A DNA stretch of 64,000 nt from Macrobrachium rosenbergii (GCF_040412425.1 NC_089783.1:43889125-43953124); one strand, 5' to 3'. Positions 28,118 to 39,661 are shown, numbered from the stretch's first letter. The notes: generated by a model not told the origin, from the letters alone. A program made the numbers and translations.

Positions 28118-28875
28118 GCATTTTTGGCACTACATTTCACCCCTTCTCACCCCCATTTCTATCAGGGCTGAACTTGGACTTAAAAGGCATCGGGAGTGTC
28201 ACTATTCATCTCAGCAGCTTGAAAACTATTGATCAGACACTAATATCTGTCATTTTTGATATTTCATTTTTCACCCCTTCTCACCCCTCTTTTCTATTGG
28301 GGATGAACTTGGCCTTGAAGGGCATTGGAAGTGTCACTATTCATCTCAGTGACCTGGAAAACTATGGATTAGACTCTAATATATGTCATTTTTTACATTT
28401 TATTGTTCACCCTTTCTCACCCCCTTCTTATCGGGGCTGAACTTGGACTTAAAAGGCATCGGGAGCGTCGCTGTTCATCTCAGCAGCCTTGAAAACTATT
28501 GGTTAGACACTAATATCTGTCGTTTTTGACATTTTATTTTTTGGACTTGAAGGGTATCAGGAGTGTCACTGTTCTCACTGGGCTTGAAAACTATGGATTA
28601 GACACTAACATCTGTCGTTTCGGTTATTTTTACGTCACCCCCTTCCCACCCCTTCTCACCCCTTCCCTATTGTGGCTGAACTTGGACTTAAAGGCCATCG
28701 GGAGTGTCACTATTCTTCTCAGGGACCTCGAAAACTATGAACTAGATACTATAATATCTGTCGTTTCGGTTATTTTTACATGTCACCACCTTCCCACTCC
28801 CTGCTCACCCCCACTTCCTATCAGGGCTGAACTTTGACTTGAAGGACATCGGGAATGTCACTGTTCATCTGAGCC
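28118..28875. repeat. ~135 bp minisatellite, six units
   Basis: The phrase GGCTGAACTTGGACTTAAAA (and variants) recurs with AACTT at 28171, 28306, 28440, 28679 and 28830, plus a truncated unit near 28538. Spacing is about 134-151 bp, or 98 for the deleted unit. Each unit also holds CATCGGGAGTGTCACTATTC, GAAAACTATGGATTAGACAC and a C/T-rich TTCTCACCCC part. On the minus strand the last unit is continuous with the coiled-coil reading frame at 28821-29471. Confidence 0.9.
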
Positions 28876-29471
28876 ATCTCCTGCATCAGCTGCTTTCGTT
28901 CTCGAGCAAAATGATCTTGTCCTTGAAGACTTGCTGTTCCATCTTTTGCTTGTTAATCCGTCCTGTGTACGACAGCATCTCCTCCTCTTCTTTTTCCAGT
29001 TCCTTACTCTGCATCTCCTTTTCTTTTTCCAGCCTTACTCTGCATTTCCTCCTTTTCTTTTTCCAGTTTCTTACTCTGCATCTCCGCCTTTTCTTTTTCC
29101 AGTCTTACTCTGCATTTCCTCCTCTTCTTTTTCCAGTTCCTTACTCTGCATCTCCTCCTTTTCTTTTTCCAGTTTCTTACTCTGCATCTCCTCCTTTTCT
29201 TTTTCCAGTTTCTTACTTTGCATTTCCTCCTCTTCTTTTTCCAGTTCCTTAAATCTGCATCTCCTCCTTTTCTTTTTCCTTTCTATTTCTTGTAGAACAT
29301 TTTCCAGATCTAGAGCTCTTCCTGCAATGCTTGGATTTTCCCATTGTAATCGTCATCATCATCGATTTTCTTCTTCTTAATGTTGTCCAGTATGTTGCCT
29401 GTTACAGCGCTTGCCAATCCAAAAACAGCAACCAGAAGCAAATTTTTATTCAAAAGCCGGTTTCCAGACAT
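28821..29471 (-). pseudogene. Decayed membrane/coiled-coil reading frame
   Basis: On the minus strand an ATG at 29471 opens 53 codons. They include a hydrophobic segment (LLLVAVFGLASAV, about residues 11-23) that could be a signal anchor, then NILDNIKKKKIDDDDDY, then GKIQALQEEL, before a stop at 29312-29310. One base out of frame the sequence continues as DLENVLQEIE and then about seven 12-residue units of the form KLEKEKEEMQSK, with several frame changes. It ends MEQQVFKDKI, RERKQLMQEMAQMNSDIPDV and a stop at 28823-28821. The periodic charged pattern predicts a coiled coil. No known family is recognised. Frameshifts suggest a pseudogene, though assembly errors or introns could mimic some. 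Confidence 0.5.
28979..29280. repeat. 36 bp minisatellite (12-codon unit)
   Basis: About eight units of CTTACTCTGCATCTCCTCCT plus TTTCTTTTTCCAGTTT. Some units have lost 1-6 bp, which shifts the minus-strand frame. It encodes the repeated coil of the minus-strand reading frame. On the plus strand each unit carries a TTTCTTTTTCCAG that looks like a splice acceptor. Confidence 0.9.
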
Positions 29472-29569
29472 GGGTCCATTTTGACGGATTCCGCTGAGGC
29501 TTCACTGCACAGAAGCGCACCAAAAACTGCTGCTAGGCCGAGACAAGGTAAAAGAAGTTGTAGATCCAT
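29450..29569 (-). other. Short upstream frame with signal-peptide-like start
   Basis: A 39-codon minus-strand frame from the ATG at 29569 reads MDLQLLLPCLGLAAVFGALL, then CSEASAESVK, and stops at 29452-29450. It overlaps the start of the coiled-coil frame in another frame. It may be an upstream ORF, a shifted 5' part of the same decayed gene, or chance. Confidence 0.3.
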
Positions 29570-29599
29570 TTCGGAGTCTGTACCGATAGAACCCACTCT

Positions 29600-30310
29600 T
29601 CAGCTTATATTCGCTGCCTCTCACATTTTTCTCTCTGCGATTTTCTAAATTTCATAAAGTTTCTCTAGGAAAATTCTAAAATTTTTTCCAATTTATGCAT
29701 CACGGAATCCATAAAAATATCAAACAACCGTGGAGACTCGTCGTGACGGCTTTCGCATTATTAACTTAACTCTTAATCCCAGCCATCTTCAATACTTGCA
29801 TATCATTAGGATGACTCTTGCGGGCTGCTCTATAAGCAAGAGCTCTTGCTGGCATAAAGCCAGCTTATTTTCAAGTAAGTTTAATCTTGAAAATATAGTG
29901 CCTAAAGATGTAATAATTTTTTTTTATTATTAAACTGGAAGCCTTTTCAAATGTGCACTTGGCTGCGGATTAGAATCCAAATAAATTCAGCTGATAAGGG
30001 TTAAGGATCCTTTGATGTACCGATGAATTATGCAGCTGATGAACTCGTATTTCAGATATAGGTGATTTTTAAGGTCAGTCAGATAAAATAGTTTTATTTA
30101 TATATCATACAAAGGGACGCGCAGTTCTTGCCTTCCTGTTGTTTTATTACTTTTTTCTTTTGTTAGTGGCAAAATTCTTTACATTTGTTGGATCGTGTGC
30201 AGAACCAAATAGAAACATTTTACTTAGAAAACGTGCCAGGTTGAGGCAGGAGATTTACAGAAAAATAGTCAGGGGAGATTCCTAGGGTGAGAATGAAAAA
30301 AAAAAAATAA
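29600..30310. other. Unique AT-rich DNA
   Basis: Nothing recognised. Confidence 0.5.
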
Positions 30311-30729
30311 GAAATGCGCCTACGTGTCTTCGGCGCAATCGTGTTTTCTGTACAACCGCTACAGGGTATAAACAAGGCCACCGAAAATAGATCTATCTTT
30401 CGGTGGTCTCGATATAATGGTGTATGAGCCGCGGCCCATGAAACTTTAACCACGACCTTTTAGTGGCCTATCCTATATCGGTGCCAGAAGCACGATTACG
30501 GGTAACTTTAACCTTAAATATAAAAACTACTGAGGCTAGAGGGATTCAATTTGCTATGTTTGATGATTGGAGGATGGATAATCAACAACAATTTGCAGCC
30601 CTCTAGCCTCAGTAGTTTTTAAGATCTGAGGGCGGACAGAAAAAGTGCAGACAGAAAAAATTGCGGATAGAATAAAGTGTGGACGGACAGACAAAGCCGG
30701 CACAGTAGTTTTCTTTTACAGAAAACTAA
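30311..30729 (-). mobile_element. Family A structured repeat, copy 3
   Basis: Reverse-strand copy and the longest here. It has the CGCCGAAGACA-type terminal stem (30316-30335), the CCACCGAAAATAGATCTATC/TTTCGGTGG stem (30381-30408), the body (GGCCTATCCTATATCGGTGC), and the large inverted repeat (30523-30623). Its 5' end has an expanded GTCTG/GTCCG region and reaches the TTTTCTGTAAAAGAAAAC start (about 30711-30729). The 90-degree inner part of the big hairpin is altered (CATACC lost on one side). Confidence 0.8.
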
Positions 30730-30777
30730 AAATGAAACACATTTTAGCCCTCCTCCCCACTACCTCCCTCCCGTCAG

Positions 30778-30780
<3 letters not shown>

Positions 30781-30862
<82 letters not shown>
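30781..30862. repeat. (AT)n microsatellite
   Basis: Pure AT array. Confidence 0.95.
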
Positions 30863-31668
<806 letters not shown>

Positions 31669-32293
31669 TAGAAAAATTGGACAATGACCTCTTGCTTCAT
31701 TTGGTTCTAGGCTTTGCAGTGACAAGCGTATCCAAATAGTGCAAGGAATTCAAGAAGTTGAGGGGTCTTTGTGGCTGTTACGAATACAAATTGACTTTGT
31801 AAAACTTAAGAAGCAGCACATCCTAAAACATTATGCTATGATGGTGATGGATAGCGTGTAGGTATAGTTTATGAGTATACAAGTATACATATGCTGAGAA
31901 TATTTTGTATTTATGCACGCAGTTATAATAGCCTTTTGTGTCGATGAATCGATTTATATACTCTCACTCACAAACATACTTTTATCGGAATATTGTCCAA
32001 TTATATTTCGATGTTTGGATCTTTGATATTTTCAGAATAGCATTTTCACTGCAGGTCCCGAAGGGTGTTTGAATTCATTAGGGCTTTGATGCTTTTTTTT
32101 TTCTTATTTCATTTTATGATTTGAATGTTTGTTGTGCCATTGGAGGCCTTCTGTGCATTGGCAACCAGTCAAGCTATTTCCAAAAGTTCGTCCTTTTTTC
32201 TGGTTCAATGATTTTTTTCAGCGGTTTGTATGGGCCCCTGAATTACTGATTCTGTGTGTCTGTCTGTCTGTCTCGGACTTCATAAAACACCTA

Positions 32294-32296
<3 letters not shown>
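31669..32296. other. Unique DNA
   Basis: Nothing recognised. Confidence 0.5.

Positions 32297-32358
<62 letters not shown>
32297..32358. repeat. (CT)n microsatellite
   Basis: Pure CT array. Confidence 0.95.
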
Positions 32359-32360
<2 letters not shown>

Positions 32361-32444
32361 GCTTCCAGTCGCACGTGAAGTGAGGAAGGAGATGCTGTTA
32401 CTTCTCGCTATCGATTAAATAGCTTTGACAGAGTTCTTAGTACC

Positions 32445-32770
32445 TTGGGGGTCCCCCTCCTTCCTTCCATCTCTCATTTTCTCGTTTCTTGCCTTCCTTT
32501 CCTCTCCTATTTTTACCTTCCATTCCTCTCCTACTTTTACTTCCTTTCCTCTTCTACTTTTACCTTCCATTCCTCTCGTATTTACCTTTTTTGCTCCCCC
32601 TCTCTCTCTTGACCTTTCCTTCCCATTTCTTTCAGTTTCTTCCGATGTTTTATTCTGGCAGTTTTACTTTAATTTCCGATTATTTTCTTCTTCCTTTCCA
32701 GTTGCATTCGTCCCATTTCCTTTCCTCCCAGCCCCTTCTCTTTCCGTTGCGCTTCCTCTTCTTCCATAGG
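32445..32770. repeat. Pyrimidine-rich tract with ~25 bp minisatellite
   Basis: About 320 bp dominated by C and T. At about 32508-32592 a unit like TTTTACCTTCCATTCCTCTC recurs four times. Two long overlapping frames are F/L/S/P-rich by composition. Confidence 0.7.
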
Positions 32771-32834
32771 TCGTTTGGGTCATTAAGTGGTATAGAGGGA
32801 AAGAGAATTGAATGGAACAGAAGTATTTATGCAG

Positions 32835-32836
<2 letters not shown>

Positions 32837-32894
<58 letters not shown>
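32837..32894. repeat. (GA)n microsatellite
   Basis: Pure GA array. Confidence 0.95.
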
Positions 32895-32896
<2 letters not shown>

Positions 32897-35270
32897 ACGC
32901 TATACTGTATACGCGTGTCTTTAATTTTGTTGTTTTTCGTAATTATGAAGATTTAATTATATTGTTATTAGCGACCATACTCGATACATTTTTTTTTATT
33001 TCAATAAGCTTGTCTTAATAGTTATTGAGTTAATGATTTGTTCTCAGACCATGCAGTGCATATGCTCAGTATCAACGTTCATTCCATTGATTTCATAGAA
33101 ATAGCACCTCTGGTTTTGATAATGCTTATATTTCAGTTGTTTAAGCTGAAAAGTGAGATGCAATATCAGTATTAATCTCAAATAAGACAACTATCGTTGA
33201 TTCAACTTTTACCTCTTAGATTGTTTCAGTACTGTTGAATCGTCAAGCTTTCCCCCAGGCGTTCAATAGCTTCGTAGTTTCAGTAATACCAGAATATTGC
33301 GCAATAATGATTATTGTGTACATTCAACTCGTAGAGTGTGTATGAAAGACGGTAGTTACTACGTACTTGTAAAAATTTATTCGAGTTTCTAATTTTTTTT
33401 ATTATAATTGAGAAAGAAGCACACTGGATTTTACAGCTTTGATGCAGTGGAGAGGAAAAGTCACAAGATCATAATAATTAAGAGGACTTCACTAACAATG
33501 AAAAGACTAATGATAGTTTTATTCGAATTTTATGGATGTTCACGACCGTGCCTGCATAATGACCAAAATGGAATGACAGTGGCGAAGCTGCCAAACATTT
33601 CTCACAGTCGTTCAGCAATCGGTTTCTGTTTCATTGGTTCTTGTAAATGCGCCATTAGATGTGCCGTTGAGTGGTTGACTAGCGCCGGAATTACTGTCAT
33701 ATTAGCCAATAGTAATTTCCTTATTGCCACAGTCGACTTCCAAAATTGCCTGAGTACTAGGAGACACTTCCTTTGGCCAATGGAAAGGTCCTCCTCGCAT
33801 AACACCTGTCTTCTGTTCACGTTGCTTTGTTTGTACATCTGCTTTTCATCCAATCATCACGTAAATAAGATCGTAAGTAGCTTTTAGCACATGTTTAGGG
33901 GCCTTATTTTCCACCTTCCAGGACATGCCTCATTTATTTCTAGAAAAATTTTAGCCTTTCGTATTCCATTACCGTGGTACTTTTCTGCACGGTTGACTTT
34001 TCCAGCACCTCGATATCGTTTTATTTTTTTTTTTTTGTACTTTACTTACTTTACTACAGTTTTATAGAACGTTGAAATATTTTATAATATAATATATGAG
34101 TCAGTCTCTCAGGACCTCTAGGTGGTAACACTTCAATATTCAGGAGTTTTCGATATCAGGTACATCAAATGATTAGGTTTTCAGTACTTAGAGACATGCT
34201 GTAGTAAAATTCATTTTCTCATGTCTCCAGCAACTCAGAATTTTGATAGTTTTATATTTTTGTTTTCAGTATATGGAAAAAATATGACGCCTTTATTGTT
34301 TAAAACTTTTTATTACCTCGATGTGTATGTGAGGGTTTACAGTGCCTTTTTTTCCCGGGACCCCGAAACTATTTCTTCAACTTCTGAGAAATGTTAAGAG
34401 TGTGGCGGTCTTAAAAAGCTTCCTTTACCTTCCTCACCATCTTTGAAATGTCGGACTTAGGAACCTTTTGTGGCAGCTCTGTAGACAAATCGAAGCGCAG
34501 CCCCGTCTCTCGTGTGGGCCGTGTCCGTAAGGCCTATGGGAACGTGCATCCGCCCTGCGATATTCGTCCTTCTCGCCATCGGAACATATTCTTCTTCCTG
34601 CAGGACCCCAAGGGTTCTCGAGAGGAACCCATGGTTATAATGCGGACCCCGAAGACAAATCCCCCCCCCTCCCCTTCTGTATCCTCTCTTCCCCTTTCCC
34701 CACCCTCCTTCGCCCCCTCAACTCAACCCCACTTGGGTGCTACAGGAAGAACCTGAGGGCACAGTCGCGTGGCCTCTTGCTCTGCGTGTCTTGGTTTTGT
34801 AGCCCTTGCAGCTATTCTGCGCGCGCCTCTTCGTTATTTGGTCCTTGGAAGGTATTCAGCGCGCGAGCTATAGTCTCCCTGTCTGCAAGGGCGCAGAGTC
34901 GTGGAAGCATCCTTCTTTTTAAGCCACAGATTCTCCAGAAGTTATTTTTGTACTAACACTTTTGATGGTTGAATGTGATGATACATGTTCCTTCCGATGT
35001 GATGCATTTGTAAACATCTCAAGTATAGGTAGTACTGTAATAATAATAATAATATTTAATCGCACCCTGGTTACGATTTCATTTGTATAGGAAAACAATG
35101 CTCTGTCATCGTCCTTTGTACCACCCGGTTTACTCATTTGCATTCGTGTTGTTATAGGAGCAAGGATAACTCATCTTCATTAACATGAAAATGAAGTGAA
35201 GATAAGCGCCTTTAAATAATTATGGTGGCGTGTATTTCAGGAAATGCAAAGGGAACTGAGACAGGGTATG
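32895..35270. other. Unique DNA, longest repeat-poor stretch
   Basis: Contains a 159-codon plus frame (33408-33887) and an opposing 83-codon minus frame (33602-33853). Neither shows a domain or motif I recognise. 34448-34900 is GC-richer with a 102-codon P/S-rich frame (34448-34756). I see no splice-consistent gene model but cannot exclude a small exon. Confidence 0.4.

Positions 35271-35272
<2 letters not shown>

Positions 35273-35365
<93 letters not shown>
35273..35365. repeat. (AT)n microsatellite
   Basis: Pure AT array, adjacent to the hairpin at 35396-35460. Confidence 0.95.
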
Positions 35366-35368
<3 letters not shown>

Positions 35369-35395
35369 TGTCTTTTCCTGTAATACTACAGTGTA

Positions 35396-35460
35396 ATATG
35401 AATATAAGAAGGCTCATAAGACGTTTAAATAGTGTTGTGTGGGCCTTCTTATATTCATAT
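35396..35460. repeat. Small perfect hairpin, 18 bp arms
   Basis: ATATGAATATAAGAAGGC (35396-35413) and its exact complement (35443-35460) flank a 29 bp loop. A short AT run follows. Confidence 0.85.
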
Positions 35461-35589
35461 ATATATATGTTTGCCACGTTACATACAACCGTATAAGTGA
35501 CAAATATATATTTGCTCTTTCTCGAAAGATGAGAAATGTGGACACACGGGGAAGAGGTAGTCTAAATATTCGCTAAATTAAAAGGATGG

Positions 35590-35662
35590 GTTGAATTTTG
35601 ATATGGCGTGGTCATGTGGAGAGAATGGAGGATGATAGGTTGGGGAAAAGAGTGCAGTAATT
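35590..35662 (+). pseudogene. LINE reverse-transcriptase C-terminal remnant (fragment)
   Basis: Matches the DNA of the LRWFGHVERMEDD-type motif typical of the 3' end of several non-LTR retrotransposon ORFs: TGGCGTGGTCATGTGGAGAG then AATGGAGGATGATAGGTTGG. Frame is broken. Only this short part is recognisable. Compare 60085-60129. Confidence 0.5.
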
Positions 35663-35772
35663 AGAAGTGTTTATTTTGTAGAGGGTGGGGGTTCGAATCG
35701 ATTCTGGTTAGTTAGTGTAGGTGCATGAAACATGTAATGTTGTGGATGTGTCCTACACAGGGATTCATCCAT

Positions 35773-35775
<3 letters not shown>

Positions 35776-35844
<69 letters not shown>
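35776..35844. repeat. (AT)n microsatellite
   Basis: Pure AT array. Confidence 0.95.
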
Positions 35845-35847
<3 letters not shown>

Positions 35848-36360
35848 AGAAGGAGCATTTGTGTATGTACATTTGCACACGCAAAGTATTATTAATGTTT
35901 GACGATCGGATTATTCTAACAACAAAAACAACAAATTATAAATGTAACGGTAGTGATAAAACGTTGAGAAACGGAGACTTAAGTTAGTTCCTTCATATTA
36001 AGCATTTGTAGAGATAAGTTTTTTTATAGGATATGACGTAAAAGGTGGTTAGCCTTACAGTCACTTTTTATAATCATCAACTCCATAATTTTGTTAATTT
36101 GATGTAACATTATTTTTTTTTACTTCGTTCTTGGAGGAGAATAATGGGCTGTTTCATGGCTGATGATTATCAAAGACTTTTTAACTGAGTCAGCAACCTG
36201 ATCTCTATTGAAGACTAAAAAAGACTTTTCAGACATTTATTTCATTTACTTAAGGTTAAAGGACTGTTTATGTTGTGAAGGAATTCATTGTCATGAGACT
36301 GACAGAACGGAATTTGGAAAAGAAGCTATTTATTAATAGGTATCTTTAGCTTACTAAATT

Positions 36361-36363
<3 letters not shown>
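35845..36363. other. Unique AT-rich DNA
   Basis: Nothing recognised. Confidence 0.5.

Positions 36364-36429
<66 letters not shown>
36364..36429. repeat. (GA)n microsatellite
   Basis: Pure GA array. Confidence 0.95.
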
Positions 36430-36431
<2 letters not shown>

Positions 36432-37149
36432 CTCATTCATTCGAAAGACGACATTTCAGTCTAAAATTGTTCCACAACGCTAAATATTTAAACTACTGAG
36501 AAGTAGCTGTAAAAGATGAATGTCGCCCAAGACTCACTTTTGTTACAGTTTCAAAAATGAATTTTCTTTTGTTTTGAAATGCAACACGCGTCTCCTGCCC
36601 ACTAACCCCCAGCCTTTTCTTCTTCGTAAAGTCAGGCATGACAGGTAAATGACTTTTGTGTTCATAAAACATGAATAGGACGCGTTGCCAGAAACTGCAC
36701 CAATGTCAAAGCCTCGAAATAGGGATCATGTTTTATGTCGAAAACAACTGTCAACTTAACTTCCTTTGACAGATGGTCTCTGACAGAAGCGCTATTTTCT
36801 TTTCTTGCTGTTTCTTTGGGCGTTATGCGTTGACAAAGTGGGTTTTATTGGTGATGCGGTCTTCATTGAATGAGCATTTTTCAAGAAACGTGTTTTTGTT
36901 TTCTGACGGGGTTAAGTCACAGATCTTTACCCTTTTAGGAAAATCGTTTTCTCGTTTTCTCTTTCTTTAAGGAATTATTGTTCTGTGATACTGGTAGTTT
37001 TTGACATAGTGTCAGTCTTTCGAGTTAGTTTTAATTCTCATTCAAGTGGTGATATTCAGCTAATTAGCGATATTCGTAATTCATTTTGACAGACGGTAAT
37101 GTGGAGATGCAAAATAAACGGAAATCTCAGAATCACAATAGGAAGCAAG

Positions 37150-37150
<1 letters not shown>
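36430..37150. other. Unique DNA
   Basis: Nothing recognised. Confidence 0.5.

Positions 37151-37211
<61 letters not shown>
37151..37211. repeat. (CT)n microsatellite
   Basis: Pure CT array. Confidence 0.95.
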
Positions 37212-37214
<3 letters not shown>

Positions 37215-37353
37215 GCGTTTTTGATGTCTAAACAAACTAACTCCATTTTAAAAAAAATTTCTGAGAGAGATGATGTTAGAGACTTTAAAATTGTAGTGTG
37301 TTTGGATTGTTCCCTTCATTGCCCTGGTTAACCTTTATATATGAATATATATT

Positions 37354-37478
37354 TATAAAACCAAATATAAAGGATGGACACATGAAACGAGCAAAAGATG
37401 TTTTATAGACACACATATATATGCGTGTGTGTCTATAAAACATCTTTGCTCGTTTCATGTGTCCATCCTTTATATTTG

Positions 37479-37486
<8 letters not shown>
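37354..37486. repeat. 133 bp near-perfect palindrome
   Basis: Arms of about 60 bp (CCAAATATAAAGGATGGACA and TGTCCATCCTTTATATTTGG at the outside; GTTTTATAGACACACA and TGTGTGTCTATAAAAC at the centre) meet with almost no loop. The one clear break is a single extra A in the left arm near 37396-37399. The right arm runs directly into (AT)n. Confidence 0.95.

Positions 37487-37560
<74 letters not shown>
37485..37560. repeat. (AT)n microsatellite
   Basis: Pure AT array. Confidence 0.95.
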
Positions 37561-37563
<3 letters not shown>

Positions 37564-37821
37564 TTATTTAAACGCATATATTATTTGTGTACGCCTGTAT
37601 ATATGTATATACAACATGTGTGTGCATTCTGGCCGAGCAATTATTTTGTTGGCTTCGCCCCTGATACATCCTAATAAATGGGTGAATTTCACCTCATTAG
37701 GGATGTGTGTTATTGTGCACGGTAGCCTGCAGCATGAGCCAGCATGGAATCCTCTCCTCTATCTTTCCTGTGAAGATTGGGAAGGCGAACTCCGACTTTT
37801 GGGCTTGGCATGATGATGGTG

Positions 37822-38110
37822 CCAGGAGTTCCTCGTTGGGAGAGCGGGTTCCGTTCTCAGCTACCACTCTGTTGGCCGCGAGTTCGAATCTCCGACCGGC
37901 CAATGAAGAATAAGAGGAACTTATTTCTGGTGATAGAAATTTATTTCTCGCTATAATATGGTTCGGATTCCACAATAAGCTGTAGGTCCCGTTGCTTGGT
38001 AACCAATTGGTTCTTAGCCACGTAAAATAAATCTAATCCTTCGGGCCAGCCCTAGGAGAACTGTTAATCAGCTCAGTGGTCTGGTTAAACTAAGATATAT
38101 TTAACTTTTA
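37822..38110 (+). mobile_element. Family C tRNA-derived SINE
   Basis: The head has an A-box-like TTGGGAGAGCGGG (37836-37848) and a B-box-like GAGTTCGAATCTCCG (37880-37894). The body has TTATTTCTGGTGATAGAAAT, GGTTCGGATTCCACAATAAG, CTGTAGGTCCCGTTGC, CCAATTGGTTCTTAGCCACG, CCTTCGGGCCAGCCCTAGGA and ends CAGTGGTCTGGTTAAACTAA. I recognise this body from memory as a SINE widespread in decapods. Non-coding; one copy in this window. Confidence 0.8.
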
Positions 38111-38119
38111 TTTTTGGTT

Positions 38120-38146
38120 CCAGGATTAAATTAATATTAATCCTGG
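38120..38146. repeat. 27 bp palindrome with paired TAATCC sites
   Basis: CCAGGATTAA and TTAATCCTGG are exact inverted copies around ATTAATA. It lies just 3' of the family C SINE. Confidence 0.8.
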
Positions 38147-38507
38147 ATGGTACTGGAGCACCTGTGTTGATGGCAGTATCAAGCCGAGAGTCTGTGGTCC
38201 TTGCCTTGATTAAACTGAATTAGATGAATACTTAGGTTAGGGGGCTTTTTAATTCTTGCTGCCCCTAAATGAACCTTGATATCCTTTAGTTCAATCCTTC
38301 GAATTATCCTTGCTGTTCTCTAAAAGCCTCAGGTGTCGTATGGCTGTTGACTGAAGTAGTTGTTCTTCTGCCGGATCGGTTACAATAACTGTTCTAATTT
38401 GCTCTTTGCAGATTTCTAATGCAACTTGATACAGAGGTTAGTGATGTTCAGCATAATGCTCTTACTAGAGGAAGGCAACCTTCAAAGAGGGCCTGCAACA
38501 TTCTCTT
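38147..38507. other. Unique DNA
   Basis: Nothing recognised with confidence. Confidence 0.5.
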
Positions 38508-38750
38508 ATTATGAAATTTTTATCACACCGTGATTTATATACGATCATTGACCGTCGAGTGGAGTCTTTGGAAGGCACTGTGCCGAGGGATCGAGACCCG
38601 GCGGTACCTATCCATTTATCACTTAAAAAATTCTCCTTCGGGGATAATTCCCCACTGGGGATATTTCCGAAGCAGCGTGAATTGGGTATTAAACGACATT
38701 TGTAGCTTCATGATTGTATGTAAATCACGGTGTGATAAAAATTTCATAAT
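38508..38750 (+). mobile_element. Family D element with 38 bp terminal inverted repeats, copy 4
   Basis: Left arm 38508-38545 and right arm 38713-38750 are inverted copies with about two mismatches (TTTTTATCACACCGTGATTT against AAATCACGGTGTGATAAAAA). Inside is a tRNA-like head with B-box-like GGGATCGAGACCC (38588-38600), then the family body (TTCTCCTTCGGGGATAATTC, CGAAGCAGCGTGAATTGG, TATTAAACGACATTTGTAGC). It resembles a SINE whose 3' end has been copied inverted onto its 5' end. Confidence 0.8.
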
Positions 38751-38883
38751 AAAAGCTGCGTGGTCCAAAGGTACCAATGAGCTATCATGGTGGAGGTGGA
38801 TTAATGCCGAAGCCAAGTTCAATTTCCCCGCTCTCGATGGGTAAATAAGTACGTCAGATTCGGCATTATCTTATACCTCTCTT

Positions 38884-39097
38884 GGTGGCTCAATGGTTTG
38901 ACTGTCGAGTGAAGTCGTTGGAAGACACTGTGTCGAGGGATCGAGACCCGGCGGCACCGATCCAATTATCACTTAAAAAATTCCCCTTCGGTGTTAATTC
39001 CCCATCGTGGATATTCCCGAAGTAGCGTGAATTGGATATTAAACGACATTTGTAGCTTCATGATTGTATTTAAATCACGGTGTGATAAAAATTATTA
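38884..39097 (+). mobile_element. Family D element, copy 5 (no left inverted arm)
   Basis: Starts with an A-box-like TGGTGGCTCAATGG (38884-38897), then GGGATCGAGACCCGG as B box (38938-38952), then a body closely similar to copy 4. It ends TAAATCACGGTGTGATAAAA plus a short AT run, without the matching left arm. Lies 133 bp after copy 4 in the same orientation. Confidence 0.8.
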
Positions 39098-39103
39098 TAT
39101 ATA

Positions 39104-39475
39104 TATATTCAGAGAGAGAGAGAGTACCAGCTCTGGAGAAATAAGTGAGACCCATTCACTTTTCCTCAGAGATTTTCCAGAAAATCTCTTTCCCTTCGAA
39201 CATCTCAGCGAGTTTGACTAATGGGAAAGCAGGTAGAAGACCCAAAGGAAATTCTGTTTGGGCGAGACGCTGCTGATGTAGGGGGGGACGAATTGATCCG
39301 AGTGCGTCTAACCTTGGAGTCGTTTTCGTACTCTCAGAGAGAGAGAGAGAGGGACTGCAATTTTTTGTTTGTTTTTAGTCAGTAAGATTGGGTAACAGCA
39401 GCCGCTGTATATACACGTTTTTAATTGTATGTCTGATGGAGCCATTTATTAATAAAATATACAAGGAAAATATAT

Positions 39476-39536
<61 letters not shown>

Positions 39537-39661
39537 CTGCAGCCTTTTAGTTTGTTGTTAGTCAGTAAGTTGGGTAACAGTAGCCGTTATATATACTTTT
39601 TTAATTGCATATCTAATGAAGCCATTTATAATGAAATATACTAGGAAAAAATGGAAGGGAA

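Noticed and set aside
38150..38480. Minus-strand phrase TAINTGAPVPSRI resembling a retroviral-type protease D-T-G-A site
   Set aside because: The catalytic D is N here, flanks do not fit and stops are frequent; too weak to call a retroelement.
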